From Nocardia otitidiscaviarum NBRC 14405 (GTDB taxonomy: Bacteria > Actinomycetota > Actinomycetes > Mycobacteriales > Mycobacteriaceae), in contig NZ_BAGD01000026.1 of the NCBI RefSeq assembly GCF_000308635.1, forward strand, positions 124,001-188,000: DNA of 64,000 nucleotides. Direction: 5' to 3'. Shown here piece by piece: positions 1-10,073 of the stretch; the stretch's first letter is position 1, and the number at the start of each line of letters is the position of its first letter. A model generated the notes under the pieces. The model was not told the DNA's origin and did not search any database. It saw nothing but the letters and a program-made list of their open reading frames with translations. A program made the position numbers and the translations under genes.

Positions 1-850
1 CGACGTTGGGGACGAACTCCGACAGTTTGTCCGCCTTCTGGACCGGGTCGCGGTCGCCGTAGATCATGAGCGTGGGTTGTCGGATGATCGGGTTCGCGTC
101 CGCCAGCAGGTGCCAGTTGCGGTCGAGATTTCGGTACCAATTGATGCTGCCTGTGAAACCTGAGGTTTCGAAGGCGGAGGTGAAGACGGCCAGTTCGCTG
201 TCGCTCAGCAGGGGTTCTCCCCGTGGGGTTTCCGCGTTGGCGAGGTTGATCATCAGCATTCCCGGCTCCGGCGCTTCGAGTGGCACGTTCTTGCGGTAGA
301 GGTTGCGGAGGAAGCGGGACGTGTTGGCCTCCAGTGCGGCGTCCGCGACGCCTGGCTGTCGATTGAAGTGCACGAAATAGAAGTCACCTCCGAGGATTTC
401 CGCCATGGACTCGATCCAGGGCCGTTCGCCGCGCTCCTGGTAGGGCAGGCTCAGATTTATCACCCTGTTCACGCGGTGTGGATGCAGCAGGGTCAGGCCC
501 CAGACGACCATCGCGCCCCAATCGTGGCCGACGAAGGTGGCGTCCTCGTATCCGTAGTGATCGAGTAGGGCGACGAGATCACCCGACAGGTGTTCGATGT
601 CGTAGTCCGTTACCTCGGTCGGGCAGGACGAGTTGCCGTAACCCCGCTGGTTCGGGACGACGACGTGGTAGCCCGCGGCGGCGAGGGCGGGCATCTGACG
701 TCGCCACGAGAAGGCATGTTCGGGCCAGCCGTGACAGAGCACTATGGGGTTTCCCGCATTCTCCCGGCCTGCTTCGAAGACTTCGAGTTCCACTCCGTTG
801 ACCGGAATGAGGGTGGGCTCGGGAAAATCGGTCGGATAGGTCATGGTCAT
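1..850 (-). CDS. Epoxide hydrolase-like alpha/beta hydrolase (3' end beyond window)
   Basis: The first 283 residues are visible; the C-terminus with the catalytic His lies off the left edge. The fold is an alpha/beta hydrolase of the epoxide hydrolase/haloalkane dehalogenase group: oxyanion motif HGWPE near residue 43, nucleophile elbow GHDWGA with an Asp rather than Ser nucleophile near residue 110, and the acid-strand motif IYGDRDPV near the visible end. The Asp nucleophile and HGWPE are typical of soluble epoxide hydrolases, which hydrolyse epoxides to diols. The substrate cannot be told. It is divergent from a WYL regulator, and a perfect palindrome between them suggests regulation by that protein. 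ATG at 850 is chosen; a second in-frame ATG is at 844. No strong ribosome binding site is visible. Confidence 0.85.
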   Translation of the reverse strand, partial: MTMTYPTDFPEPTLIPVNGVELEVFEAGRENAGNPIVLCHGWPEHAFSWRRQMPALAAAGYHVVVPNQRGYGNSSCPTEVTDYDIEHLSGDLVALLDHYGYEDATFVGHDWGAMVVWGLTLLHPHRVNRVINLSLPYQERGERPWIESMAEILGGDFYFVHFNRQPGVADAALEANTSRFLRNLYRKNVPLEAPEPGMLMINLANAETPRGEPLLSDSELAVFTSAFETSGFTGSINWYRNLDRNWHLLADANPIIRQPTLMIYGDRDPVQKADKLSEFVPNV

Positions 851-869
851 GTCGCCATCTTGCGGAGCG

Positions 870-894
870 AAACCGGTCATCTCATGACCGGTTT
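870..894. promoter_or_regulatory. Perfect palindromic operator between epoxide hydrolase and WYL regulator
   Basis: AAACCGGTCAT at 870-880 and ATGACCGGTTT at 884-894 form an 11-bp perfect inverted repeat around a 3-bp centre. It lies in the short space between the divergent starts, where a local regulator would bind. Autoregulation by the WYL protein is inferred. Confidence 0.6.
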
Positions 895-913
895 CTGTGA
901 AATTCTTGCCGAT

Positions 914-1861
914 GTGCGAACAGACCGACTGGTGGCCACCCTCCTGCTCCTGCAACAGCGCAAACAGGTGACGGCGGCGGAGGTCGCACGCGAGCTGGAG
1001 GTCTCCGAGCGCACCGCCCGCCGCGACCTCGACGCCCTGGCCATGGCCGGGGTGCCGGTCTACTCCACCCAGGGCCGCGGTGGCGGCTGGCGGCTCGTGG
1101 GCGGCGCCCGCACCGACCTGTCCGGTTTGACCGCGAGTGAGGCCCGCGCCCTGTTCCTGGTCGCCGGTCCGGCCTCCGCCGGGACGCCAGCCGTGAAAAC
1201 GGCCCTGCGCAAGCTCGTCCATGCCCTGCCGGAGCCCTTCCGGGTGCAGGCCGAGGCGGCGGCGTCGTCCGTTGTCGTGGATCCGCAACCATGGGGGTCG
1301 AGCAGGGTCGAGCACCGGCCACCCCGCTTCCTCGACGAACTCCAGGACGCGGTGATCCGAGGCATCCAGCTGCGGCTCGGCTACGTCGACAGCACCGGAG
1401 CGGAAACCGAGCGAACCGTCCACCCGTTGGGTGTCGTCGCCAAGGGCCCCTCCTGGTACCTCGTCGCCAACACCGAAGCCGGTCGGCGCACCTTCCGAAT
1501 CGACCGCGTCTCATCCGCCGTTCCGACCGACGATCCCGTGCACCGACCCGACGACTTCGACCTCGCCGAGAGCTGGCGCGAAATCGCCGACGAGGTCGAC
1601 CGCGAACGAACCCCCCTCGAAATCCAGGCGGTCTGCGTGCCCCACGGCATCGACATCCTCCGGCGGGCGTTCGGCGGTCGGCTCGACGTGGGCGGCCCCA
1701 CCACCGACGGCCACATCGAGGTCGTGATCCGCGGCCACAACGAATCCATGCTGGCCGGTGAACTTTCCGGACTGGTCGAATGGCTCGAGGTGACCGGCTC
1801 TCCGGGCGTGCGCCACCACTTGGCCGCGATCGGCCACGCGCTCGTCGAGAGATACGCCTGA
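914..1861 (+). CDS. WYL-domain (YafY/DeoR-like) transcriptional regulator
   Basis: A 315-residue regulator. It has an N-terminal winged HTH (LQQRKQVTAAEVARELEVS, then ERTARRDLDALAMAGVPV), followed by a central WYL domain with the SWYLVA and FRIDRV signatures that binds small ligands, and a C-terminal WCX-like extension. Members are usually local activators or repressors. GTG at 914 gives the family-typical N-terminus VRTDRLVATLLLLQ. An in-frame ATG at 884 would place the start inside the palindrome 870-894, so 914 is preferred. The likely target is the divergent epoxide hydrolase gene and its own promoter. The inducer is unknown. Confidence 0.85.
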   Translation: MRTDRLVATLLLLQQRKQVTAAEVARELEVSERTARRDLDALAMAGVPVYSTQGRGGGWRLVGGARTDLSGLTASEARALFLVAGPASAGTPAVKTALRKLVHALPEPFRVQAEAAASSVVVDPQPWGSSRVEHRPPRFLDELQDAVIRGIQLRLGYVDSTGAETERTVHPLGVVAKGPSWYLVANTEAGRRTFRIDRVSSAVPTDDPVHRPDDFDLAESWREIADEVDRERTPLEIQAVCVPHGIDILRRAFGGRLDVGGPTTDGHIEVVIRGHNESMLAGELSGLVEWLEVTGSPGVRHHLAAIGHALVERYA

Positions 1862-1933
1862 GATCCATGGGCGTGCCGTAGCCGGTGGTGCCGAATCGTG
1901 GCTCGCGAGCTACTCCCGTGACCTCGACGGCAT

Positions 1934-2365
1934 TCAGTCCGCCGGGCGGCGGTCGGCCAGGCCCTGGATGAGCCAGGCGTAGAGGAGGATCACCACTATC
2001 GGGGCGGCGATGGGGGCCCAGGCCAGGTGGATCGGTAGCAGGGCGGCGGCTCCGGCGGCGAGGGTGAAGACGATGGCGCCGGCTACCGAGGGGATGGTGG
2101 TGGGGACTACTCCGAGGGGGGCGGAGACGGTGGCGGTGTTGAGGAGGTAGGTGGTGGCTACCAGGCCGATGGCTCCGGCTTCGACCGCGCCGGTGTCGAG
2201 CCAGGCGACGACGGCGAGGGCGGCCAGGACGGCGGCGACGGCGAGGACGCGCCAGCGCCAGCCCGCGACGACGAGGGCGAGAACCGGGAGGGCCGTCCAG
2301 GGTTCGAGGAGGCCGACGGCGGTGGTGAGGAGCAGGCCGGACAGGACGGCGAGGAATCTGGTCAT
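1934..2365 (-). CDS. Small integral membrane protein, last gene of MoxR/DUF58 operon
   Basis: A 143-residue, very hydrophobic protein with about four predicted membrane segments and a short charged C-terminus (LADRRPAD). The start ATG at 2365 overlaps the stop of the DUF58 gene as ATGA, so it is translationally coupled and part of that operon. No enzymatic motif is visible and I do not recognise a named family. Its position suggests an accessory membrane component of the MoxR-DUF58 complex. Confidence 0.75.
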   Translation of the reverse strand: MTRFLAVLSGLLLTTAVGLLEPWTALPVLALVVAGWRWRVLAVAAVLAALAVVAWLDTGAVEAGAIGLVATTYLLNTATVSAPLGVVPTTIPSVAGAIVFTLAAGAAALLPIHLAWAPIAAPIVVILLYAWLIQGLADRRPAD

Positions 2366-3632
2366 CGGCGCACCCGGACGGTCCGGCGGTGTTCGGGGAT
2401 GAGGCGCATGACCTGGTCGAGGCGGGTGCCTTCGGGCCAGGCGACGATGTCGACGCCGACGGTGCCCATATCGCGGTACATGGAGGCGCGTTCCAACTGC
2501 CACATGCGGGCCAGGGTGTGGTCGAGGCCGTCGGCGAAGGGTGCGCCGCGCAGCACGTCCACCACCACGACGACGTGCCCGCGTTTGCGCAGATCGATGA
2601 GTGCCAAGGCGAATTGGGTGTCCAGCAGGGTGGAGAAGGCCACCACGATCGCGCCGATCGGCACGGCGGTGTGCGGGGCGAGGGTGCCGGAGGTGGGGAT
2701 GTGTTCCTCACCGACGTCCAGGACGGCGTCGACGATGCGGTAGAACTGGCGGCGGCCGATATCGGGTCGCAGCCAGCGCGGCGACTTGCCGAGGCAGACC
2801 ACGGCCGTGCGGTCACCGGCCTGCAGCGCCGACTGCGCCACCTGTGCCGCGCCGCGCACGGACAGCTCCAGCGAATCCGACGCCGGGCCGGGCGCCTGTA
2901 GTGAGGTGTCCACCAGCACAACCACATCCGCGGCCCGGTTGGTGAAGCGTTCGGTGACGAACAGCCGTCCGCGGCGCGCGCTCACCGGCCAGTTCACCGT
3001 GCGCAGCTGATCGCCCGGTGCGTACGCGCGCACATCGGCGAATTCCACGCCCGGCCCGTGCCGCCGGGTGAGATGGGTGCCGATGCGTTCGGGTAATTCG
3101 GTGCGGGGCAACCGCATTCGCTGCGGATCGGCGATCGGGTACACGAAGACCTCCCCGGCGGGCAGCCGCACCGACGCCACCGCCAGCCCGGCCGGGCTCA
3201 GTGCCGACACTCGGATGGGCACCGGAAAACGTCCCCAGCGTGGCGACGACAGCGCCAAACGCAGTCCGGCAGGTGCGGTTCCGGAGTCGACCGCCTCCTC
3301 CACGCGCATCTCCATGCCCGGAATCGGCTCCGGATGCAGCCGCAGCAGCGCATGCCCGGACTCCACGAATGTCGCGACCGCCAGGGTCACTTCCTCGGTT
3401 TCGAAGCAGCGCAGGATTCCGGCCCCGTCCACTTGGATGCGGGTGCGCGACTGTTGCAGCGGCGCGGTCGCCAGCACTCCGAGCATGGGGGCGGCGAAGA
3501 CGACCAGCTGCCATTTGCCCAGCACGATGGCCAGCACCAGCGCGGGTGCGGAGGCCACGGCCAGCATGTACACCAGCGGCGCGGGCCGCCACCGCAATTC
3601 GGCCTCGGTGGCGGTGCTGGTGTCGCGGTGCC

Positions 3633-3636
<4 letters not shown>
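2362..3636 (-). CDS. DUF58 domain protein (MoxR partner, vWA-like)
   Basis: A 424-residue protein with two N-terminal membrane segments (residues about 20-60). It has a mid-protein DUF58 signature (YAPGDQLRTVNWPVSARRG, about residue 210) followed by a vWA-like strand VVVLVDTSL. DUF58 proteins are almost always encoded beside a MoxR AAA+ ATPase and are thought to act with it in assembly or maturation of complexes at the envelope. ATG at 3636 overlaps the moxR stop (ATGA), which fixes the start; an upstream in-frame Met at 3714 lies inside moxR and is rejected. Confidence 0.88.
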
Positions 3637-4595
<959 letters not shown>

Positions 4596-4617
4596 AGTTC
4601 TTCTCGCATCTCGGGTG

Positions 4618-5121
4618 TCACATGTTCTGGAGGCGGCGCAGGATCTCGTCCAGCGCCGCGCGGCCCGGTGCGCGGGTGGTCTGGTCGCGCAGTGCGGAAT
4701 TGGCCGGGTCCACCCAGCGCCACAGTTCCGGACCGAACTGCAGCACCCCGGCCGCTTCGGCGGCCCGCCGGTTCTTGGTGTGGCGGTGGCCGCTGGAGAG
4801 TTCGAATTCCTTGGCCAGCAGCGGTCGTAGGTGGCGGTCCCAGTCGGCGCGGGTGCCCTCGGAGCGTTCGGCCAGCATCTGTGCCCGCGCCTGCCAGCGG
4901 CGCAGCATCTCGGCCGGGCCGTTGTCCACCTCGTTGTCGGCCAGGTCGTCGCGTTCGATGCGGCGGGCCCGCTCCACCAGCGACCAGATGAGCAGCGCCA
5001 ACGCCCCGGCCACCGGAACGGCGGCGAGCATCAGCAGGGTTTCCCGCTGATTGCCGAAGGCGAGCACCTCGAACAGGGCCACCAGCAGCAGCGCGCCGAT
5101 CACCACGGTCGTTCGGTTCAT
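4618..5121 (-). CDS. Two-TM membrane protein of MoxR operon
   Basis: A 167-residue protein with two N-terminal membrane segments (about residues 5-25 and 33-55) and a charged cytoplasmic C-terminal half. No catalytic motif is visible and no family name is assigned. The start ATG at 5121 is the first Met in frame that puts the hydrophobic segment at the N-terminus. A frame extending to 5310 would overlap the preceding gene and is Cys-rich and atypical. It lies 40 bp after the DUF4129 gene and 22 bp before moxR. Confidence 0.78.
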   Translation of the reverse strand: MNRTTVVIGALLLVALFEVLAFGNQRETLLMLAAVPVAGALALLIWSLVERARRIERDDLADNEVDNGPAEMLRRWQARAQMLAERSEGTRADWDRHLRPLLAKEFELSSGHRHTKNRRAAEAAGVLQFGPELWRWVDPANSALRDQTTRAPGRAALDEILRRLQNM

Positions 5122-5161
5122 ATCCGGACCCCCATCCAGACATGTGGCGCAGCAAGAATTT

Positions 5162-6127
5162 TCATACTTTTTGCCCCTGCAGATCCTGCAATACGATACG
5201 CAGCAGCTGCTCGGCCCGCATCCGCTGCCACTCCAACATCGAATGCGGGCTGAACCGGGCCTCCTCGAACAGAGCCACCAGCTCCCGCGCGGACGCGTCG
5301 TGCAGCACACCGCGTTCGAAGGCCCGCGCCAACACCTCGGACGGGGTGTCCGAGACCAGCGGGGCCACCTCGCGCGCCTGCGCCAGACCCCGTTCCATGG
5401 CCACGTAGCAGGCGATGATGGCGGTGCGCGGATCCTGGCCGGGCGCGATCATGGCCGCCAGGCCCATCTCGGCCACCTTGGCCAGCGAGACCATTTCGCG
5501 GCCCGTCTCCGGTGTGGGCGGCGTGGTGTGCGCCATCGGCCTGCGCCGCGAGCCCACCGCGACCACCACCAGACCGGCCATGGCCACCGCCACCAGCGCT
5601 ACCGCTCCGGCTCCCACCAGCATGAGCGCGGTACCGGAGAGCCGGGGTGCGGTGCCGGGGTCGGGGGGCGTGGTATCCGGTACCGCGGTGGCGGTGTCCG
5701 AGGCGGTCGGGGCCGTGCGCTTCTCCGTCGGTTCGTCACGTGCGGGGCCGGCCAGGAGTACCGAGACCACCGCGGTGAGCAGTAGGGCGAGGGCGGCCAG
5801 TCCGATCAGGATCAGCAGTCCGAGCCGGTTGAGCCGCCAGTGTTCGCCGCCGGAGTCCCGATCGGGTTCCGGCATGGCCAGCGGCAGCCGATGCTGGCTG
5901 TTGATGACGCCCGCGAGCAGGATCACCATCGAGACCAGCAGCAGGACCGGCATGAGGGCCACCGCCACCACCGGGGGTGTGTGCGGTGCGCGGGGGCCGC
6001 CGGTGCCGGGGATATGGCCGCGCAGGGCGAGGACGGCCAGCACCAGGAGCGCGATCAGTCCGATCGCGCGCGATGCCACGGCTCGCACCCCGGTCACGAG
6101 CACCCCCAGCCAACCTGAGTCCTGCAC
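5162..6127 (-). CDS. DUF4129 membrane protein, first gene of MoxR operon
   Basis: A 321-residue protein with an N-terminal group of hydrophobic segments (residues about 15-130), a disordered Thr/Pro/Asp-rich linker, another membrane segment (about 165-190), and a C-terminal cytoplasmic DUF4129-like helical domain (AIIACYVAMERGLAQ, FEEARFSPHSM). DUF4129 proteins typically neighbour MoxR and DUF58 genes. This gene heads the five-gene leftward operon 6127-1934; the 230-bp region upstream presumably holds its promoter. Confidence 0.82.
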   Translation of the reverse strand: MQDSGWLGVLVTGVRAVASRAIGLIALLVLAVLALRGHIPGTGGPRAPHTPPVVAVALMPVLLLVSMVILLAGVINSQHRLPLAMPEPDRDSGGEHWRLNRLGLLILIGLAALALLLTAVVSVLLAGPARDEPTEKRTAPTASDTATAVPDTTPPDPGTAPRLSGTALMLVGAGAVALVAVAMAGLVVVAVGSRRRPMAHTTPPTPETGREMVSLAKVAEMGLAAMIAPGQDPRTAIIACYVAMERGLAQAREVAPLVSDTPSEVLARAFERGVLHDASARELVALFEEARFSPHSMLEWQRMRAEQLLRIVLQDLQGQKV

Positions 6128-6357
6128 AAAACAGGGTCATAGTTACATGCCAAGCGGTTCGTCGGGCGGGAAATGGCGAACACGGATTACCCGCGATCAC
6201 CGCATAGGTCACCGGCTTTCGGGAAGTACCCAGATCACCGCGGATTCGCTTGTGAACTCGCACAACACCTGTGGGATCCGCAGCGCCGATCTGAAACGGG
6301 TTATCTCGAAGTTCGAATAGTCCGCGGACCCGTCGATGCCGACGTCACCAAACCCGC
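6128..6357. other. Non-coding 230-bp gap
   Basis: This lies between the end of the leftward udg gene and the start of the MoxR operon. No plausible ORF or strong hairpin was recognised. It presumably carries the MoxR operon promoter, but I cannot point to convincing -35/-10 boxes. Confidence 0.4.
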
Positions 6358-7722
6358 TCAGGCCGATTCCAGCAGCGGATCGACACGCCCGGCATCCGCC
6401 CGCCGCGCCACCAGCCGACCCAGCGCCCGGAAATCCCAGCCCGCGCTCAGCCAGGGTTCGGGATCCAGGGTGTTGCGGGCGTCGATGAGCACCCGGCGGC
6501 GCGCCACCGAACTCAGCAGCGCCGGATCGAGTTCGCGGAATTCGCGCCATTCGGTCAGATGCAGCACCACATCCGCGCCGAGTACCGCGGCGGTCGCGTT
6601 CGGCGCGTACCGCAGCTGGGGGGCGATCCGGCTGGCGGACCGGTTGGCCTCCGGGTCGTAGACGGTGACCTCGATTCCGGCGTGGTGCAGCCGCACGGCC
6701 ACATCCAGAGCCGGGGAATCGCGCACATCGTCGGAGAGCGGTTTGAACGCCGCGCCCAGCACGGCCACCCGGCCGGTGGGCCGCTCGTCGGCCAGTATCT
6801 CCAGGGTCTCTCGCACCACGCGCTCGCGGCGGCGCAGATTGATGGCGTCGACACTGTCTAGGAAGCGCACCGACTCCGGCACGCCCAATTCACCGGCGCG
6901 GGCGATGAGCGCGCGCACATCCTTGGGCAGACAGCCGCCGCCGTATCCCAGCCCCGCACCCAGGAATTTGCGGCCGATGCGGTCGTCGTGGCCGAGCGCG
7001 TCGGCCAGCAGGTTCACATCCGCACCGGTGATCTCGCACAGTTCCGCCATCGCGTTGATGAACGAGATCTTCGTGGCGAGAAAGGCATTGGCCGACACCT
7101 TGACCAGCTCCGCGGTCGGCAGATTGGTGACCACCACCGGCGCGCCCTCGGCGATGGCGGCGGCGTACACCTGCCGCAGCGCCCATTCCGCGTCCGGCGT
7201 GGTGACGCCGAAGACCAGGCGATTCGGGTGCAGGGTGTCGTACACGGCGTGGCCCTCGCGCAGGAATTCCGGATTCCAGGCCAGTTCCACGGCGATGCCG
7301 CGCGGTGCGAGTTCGTCGATGCGGGCGGCGAGGGCCTCGGCGGTGCCCACCGGGACGGTGGACTTGCCGACGATCAGGCAGTTGCGGGTCAGATGCGGCA
7401 CCAGCCCCTCGATCGCCGTGTACAGCTGCGTGAGGTCCGCCGCGCCCGTGGGGCTTTCCGGGGTTCCGACGCACAGGAAATGCACGTCGGCGAAGCTCGC
7501 GGCCTCGGCCAGCGAGGTGCCGAAGCTCAGGCGGCCCTGGTCGACGTGCTTGCTCAGCAATTCCGGTAGGCCGGGCTCGTGGAAGGGCACCCGCCCCGCC
7601 GCCAGCGCGGCCGCCTTGGCGGCATTGTTGTCGACGCCCAGCACGTCGAATCCGAGTTCGGCCATGCCCGCGGCATGGGTCGCGCCGAGATATCCCGTGC
7701 CGATGACGGATATGCGCAACAT
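6358..7722 (-). CDS. UDP-glucose 6-dehydrogenase
   Basis: A 454-residue enzyme that oxidises UDP-glucose to UDP-glucuronate with two NAD+. Visible motifs are the N-terminal NAD-binding GTGYLGATHAAGMAELG, the mid-protein ELVKVSANAFLATKISFINA and the catalytic-Cys motif GYGGGCLPKD. The C-terminal UDP-binding domain contains AAFKPLSDDVRDSPALDV. ATG at 7722 shares one base with the stop of the glycosyltransferase upstream (TGATG), so the two genes are co-translated. UDP-glucuronate probably feeds glycolipid or polysaccharide synthesis. Confidence 0.93.
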   Translation of the reverse strand: MLRISVIGTGYLGATHAAGMAELGFDVLGVDNNAAKAAALAAGRVPFHEPGLPELLSKHVDQGRLSFGTSLAEAASFADVHFLCVGTPESPTGAADLTQLYTAIEGLVPHLTRNCLIVGKSTVPVGTAEALAARIDELAPRGIAVELAWNPEFLREGHAVYDTLHPNRLVFGVTTPDAEWALRQVYAAAIAEGAPVVVTNLPTAELVKVSANAFLATKISFINAMAELCEITGADVNLLADALGHDDRIGRKFLGAGLGYGGGCLPKDVRALIARAGELGVPESVRFLDSVDAINLRRRERVVRETLEILADERPTGRVAVLGAAFKPLSDDVRDSPALDVAVRLHHAGIEVTVYDPEANRSASRIAPQLRYAPNATAAVLGADVVLHLTEWREFRELDPALLSSVARRRVLIDARNTLDPEPWLSAGWDFRALGRLVARRADAGRVDPLLESA

Positions 7723-8924
7723 CAGCAGGCCTCCTTGGTGAGCCGCTCGTCGCCACGACGCTCGGCGATGACCTCGCGGTAGTAGCTGACGAGCAGGTGG
7801 TTGACCGCCGCCCAGGAGCGGTTCCGCACACTCTGCTGGGCGGCGGCGGCGGTCCGGTGGCGCAGCGCGGGATCGTTCACGAGCTGCTCGACGAAGCCGA
7901 CTATGGCGTCGGCATCGCCTGGGGGATAGAGGAATCCGGTGCCGGGCTCGACCACGTCGACGGGTCCCCCCGCGGCCGGTGCGACCACGGGCACGCCGGA
8001 GGCGAGGGCTTCCTGCGCTGCCTGGCAATAGGTTTCGTGACGGCCGGTGTGCACGAAGACGTCGAGGGAGGCGTACGCGGCGGCCAGCTCCTCGCCGTGC
8101 AGGACGCCGAGGAAGGTGGCGTGCGGCAGCAGTTTTCGCAGCCGCGCCTCCTCCGGCCCGCCGCCCACCACGACCAGTCGCGTATTCGGCAGCCGCCGCA
8201 GGTGCGCGAGCAGTTCCAGTTCCTTCTCGGGAGCGAGGCGGCCGATATAGCCGACCAGGGCTTCGCCATTGGGGGCCAGGCGTTCTCGCAGTTCCCGGGA
8301 GCGGCGCGCCGGGTCGAACTGCTCCAGGTCCACCCCGCGCGGCCAATGCGCCAGGCCGGGCACGCCCATGAGCTCGAGCTGCCGCAGGCTCGCGGTGGAC
8401 GGGGCCAGGGTGCGGTCCACCCGCAGATGGATGCGGCGGGTCAGCTCGGTCATGGCGCGCACGCCGCCGGGCAGGTCGTAGCGCTGCGCGAAGCCCACCA
8501 GATCGGTCTGGTAGATGGCGACCGAGGGCACATCCCGTTCGGCGGCGACCACGGCGGCCTGGTAGCCGAGGGTGGCCGGGGAGGCGATATGCACCACGTC
8601 GGGCTGGAAGGAGTCCATGATGCGGCGCAGGCGGCGGCGCGTCTCCAGCCCGATCCGGAAGTCGCGGTAGAACGGCAGCCGCGCGCCGCGGGCCACGTGC
8701 ACCGGGAATCCGGCGTAACTCCGCGGACCGGTGGGGGCGAGCAGTTCGGCCTGGTGGCCCTCGGCGGCGAGATGGTCGAGTACCCGGCGCACCGAGTTGG
8801 TGACGCCGTTGACCTGCGGCAGGAAGGATTCGGCGACGACCAGCACCCGCAGTCGGTCTTCGCGCTGGTCGGCAAGGGGCAGAGGCTCGGAGATCGACTC
8901 CCGGGCCTTGTTCAGGATTCGCAT
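7722..8924 (-). CDS. GT4 glycosyltransferase (probable GDP-mannose-dependent mannosyltransferase)
   Basis: A 400-residue GT-B enzyme. The N-terminus VLVVAESFLPQVNGVTNSV is characteristic of the MgtA/PimB-like group of Corynebacteriales. The donor domain contains GYIGRLAPEKELELL and the EX7E element in HETYCQAAQEALASGVPVV. Known relatives transfer mannose from GDP-mannose to glucuronosyl-diacylglycerol, which would fit coupling with UDP-glucose dehydrogenase because that enzyme makes the glucuronate donor. This pathway link is inference. The start ATG at 8924 has a strong GGAGGGG Shine-Dalgarno sequence; the frame is open further upstream but without ribosome-binding support. Confidence 0.85.
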   Translation of the reverse strand: MRILNKARESISEPLPLADQREDRLRVLVVAESFLPQVNGVTNSVRRVLDHLAAEGHQAELLAPTGPRSYAGFPVHVARGARLPFYRDFRIGLETRRRLRRIMDSFQPDVVHIASPATLGYQAAVVAAERDVPSVAIYQTDLVGFAQRYDLPGGVRAMTELTRRIHLRVDRTLAPSTASLRQLELMGVPGLAHWPRGVDLEQFDPARRSRELRERLAPNGEALVGYIGRLAPEKELELLAHLRRLPNTRLVVVGGGPEEARLRKLLPHATFLGVLHGEELAAAYASLDVFVHTGRHETYCQAAQEALASGVPVVAPAAGGPVDVVEPGTGFLYPPGDADAIVGFVEQLVNDPALRHRTAAAAQQSVRNRSWAAVNHLLVSYYREVIAERRGDERLTKEAC

Positions 8925-9074
8925 CGGGTCCCCTCCGGTCGGTGCTGCCTCCTGCAAGCACCGTAAGAAGCCGCCCGCAACGTCAGCCCCCGTGTGCGCT
9001 AACGGGACATGAACCCCGAACGTCGGTCCGGTCGGTGAGTTCACTCGGCCGTCAGACCCGCTTCGCGTACATGA

Positions 9075-10022
9075 TCAATGCTGGTCGCGACCGTGAAATC
9101 GAAGGGTGCCGAGCCGGCTCAGCGCCCGCCCGAGATCCGCCACCCCGGCCACGTCCCGCCCCAGCTCGCTCCGGACGACCCGCGCGTACACCCACAGCTC
9201 CAGGTCTGCGTCGTAGAGCACATCGACCAGATGCACGAACCGCATGACCCATTCCGGATCGACCGCACCGAGCGCGGGCACCTCGCAGACCGCCCAACGG
9301 TGAAATCTCCCGGTGAGTTCCAGGAAGTCCGCCGCCGACACCGGGATTCCGCACAGCTGCGCGAAATCGACGGTCAACGCCCCGGATTCGGCCCGCCGCG
9401 CGCGCACCATGCGGTGACCGATCGGCACCGCCACGTCACCGCGCACGCCGCAATCGCCGACGATGTACGCCCCACCCGCGAAGCCCCCGCCGGTCCCGCC
9501 CGCCGTGCGATAGTCCCGGGGACCGTCCACCGACACTACGTCGAGATGCTCGCGAATCCGCTCGATGGTCGGCACGAACAGGTGGTGGAACAGCGGATTG
9601 GGCAGCAGCCGCTCCGGCGGATAGTTCGAGGTCACCACCAACGTGATGCGCCGCGAGAACAACGTTTCGAGCAGCCGCGCGACCAGGGTGGCATCACCCG
9701 GATCATGTACGTGGAACTCGTCGAAGCACACCAGTTCGGCACCGTCCAACAGCGCGTCCACCGCCCCGCCGATGGAACCGGTCTCGTGCACGGCCCGATG
9801 CAGCCGGGCGAAGAATCCGTGGAAATGAAAGCGCCGCTTGCGATCCGACCGCACCTGCGCGAAGAACCGATCCATGAGCATGGTCTTCCCCCGCCCCGGT
9901 CGCCCGTGCAGATACACCCCGCGCACCCGCCGCCACCGCCGCCCGAGCCGCCCGTCGACCTCCGCCAGCCGCTGCGCCGCTACCGCCTGATCCGCGTCCA
10001 AGGCCACCGCGTCGACGCTCAT
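9075..10022 (-). CDS. zapE: ZapE/AFG1-like ATPase
   Basis: A 315-residue AFG1-family P-loop ATPase. It shows Walker A HGRPGRGKTMLMD (about residues 39-51), Walker B LVCFDEFHVHDPGDA and a sensor strand LVVTSNYPPERLLPNPLFH. ZapE in proteobacteria is a Z-ring-associated ATPase; actinobacterial homologues are uncharacterised. The N-terminus is short for the family. ATG at 10022 has a good GAGGAGG Shine-Dalgarno sequence. A compound inverted/direct repeat of CCTCTACA lies directly upstream of it. Confidence 0.87.
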   Translation of the reverse strand: MSVDAVALDADQAVAAQRLAEVDGRLGRRWRRVRGVYLHGRPGRGKTMLMDRFFAQVRSDRKRRFHFHGFFARLHRAVHETGSIGGAVDALLDGAELVCFDEFHVHDPGDATLVARLLETLFSRRITLVVTSNYPPERLLPNPLFHHLFVPTIERIREHLDVVSVDGPRDYRTAGGTGGGFAGGAYIVGDCGVRGDVAVPIGHRMVRARRAESGALTVDFAQLCGIPVSAADFLELTGRFHRWAVCEVPALGAVDPEWVMRFVHLVDVLYDADLELWVYARVVRSELGRDVAGVADLGRALSRLGTLRFHGRDQH

Positions 10023-10035
10023 CCCGCCCTCCTCG

Positions 10036-10073
10036 CCTCTACATCCGTCGAGGTCCCTCTACAGGTGTAGAGG
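10036..10073. promoter_or_regulatory. Three-copy CCTCTACA operator-like element
   Basis: CCTCTACA occurs at 10036-10043 and 10056-10063, and inverted (TGTAGAGG) at 10066-10073. The last two form a perfect 8+2+8 palindrome. The two direct copies are 20 bp apart, about two helical turns. The element lies between the divergent zapE and PIN genes and could control either. Confidence 0.5.

Noticed and set aside
882..2927. Long leftward open frame of about 680 codons across the WYL gene and the DUF58 operon
   Set aside because: It is an Arg/Pro/Ser-rich shadow frame of high-GC coding DNA, overlapping three well-supported genes in other frames.
7723..8961. Open frame running upstream of UDP-glucose dehydrogenase through the glycosyltransferase gene
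   Set aside because: The upstream part is Arg/Pro/Ala-rich without motifs and overlaps the glycosyltransferase. The dehydrogenase NAD motif starts right after ATG 7722, so no fusion or frameshift is needed.
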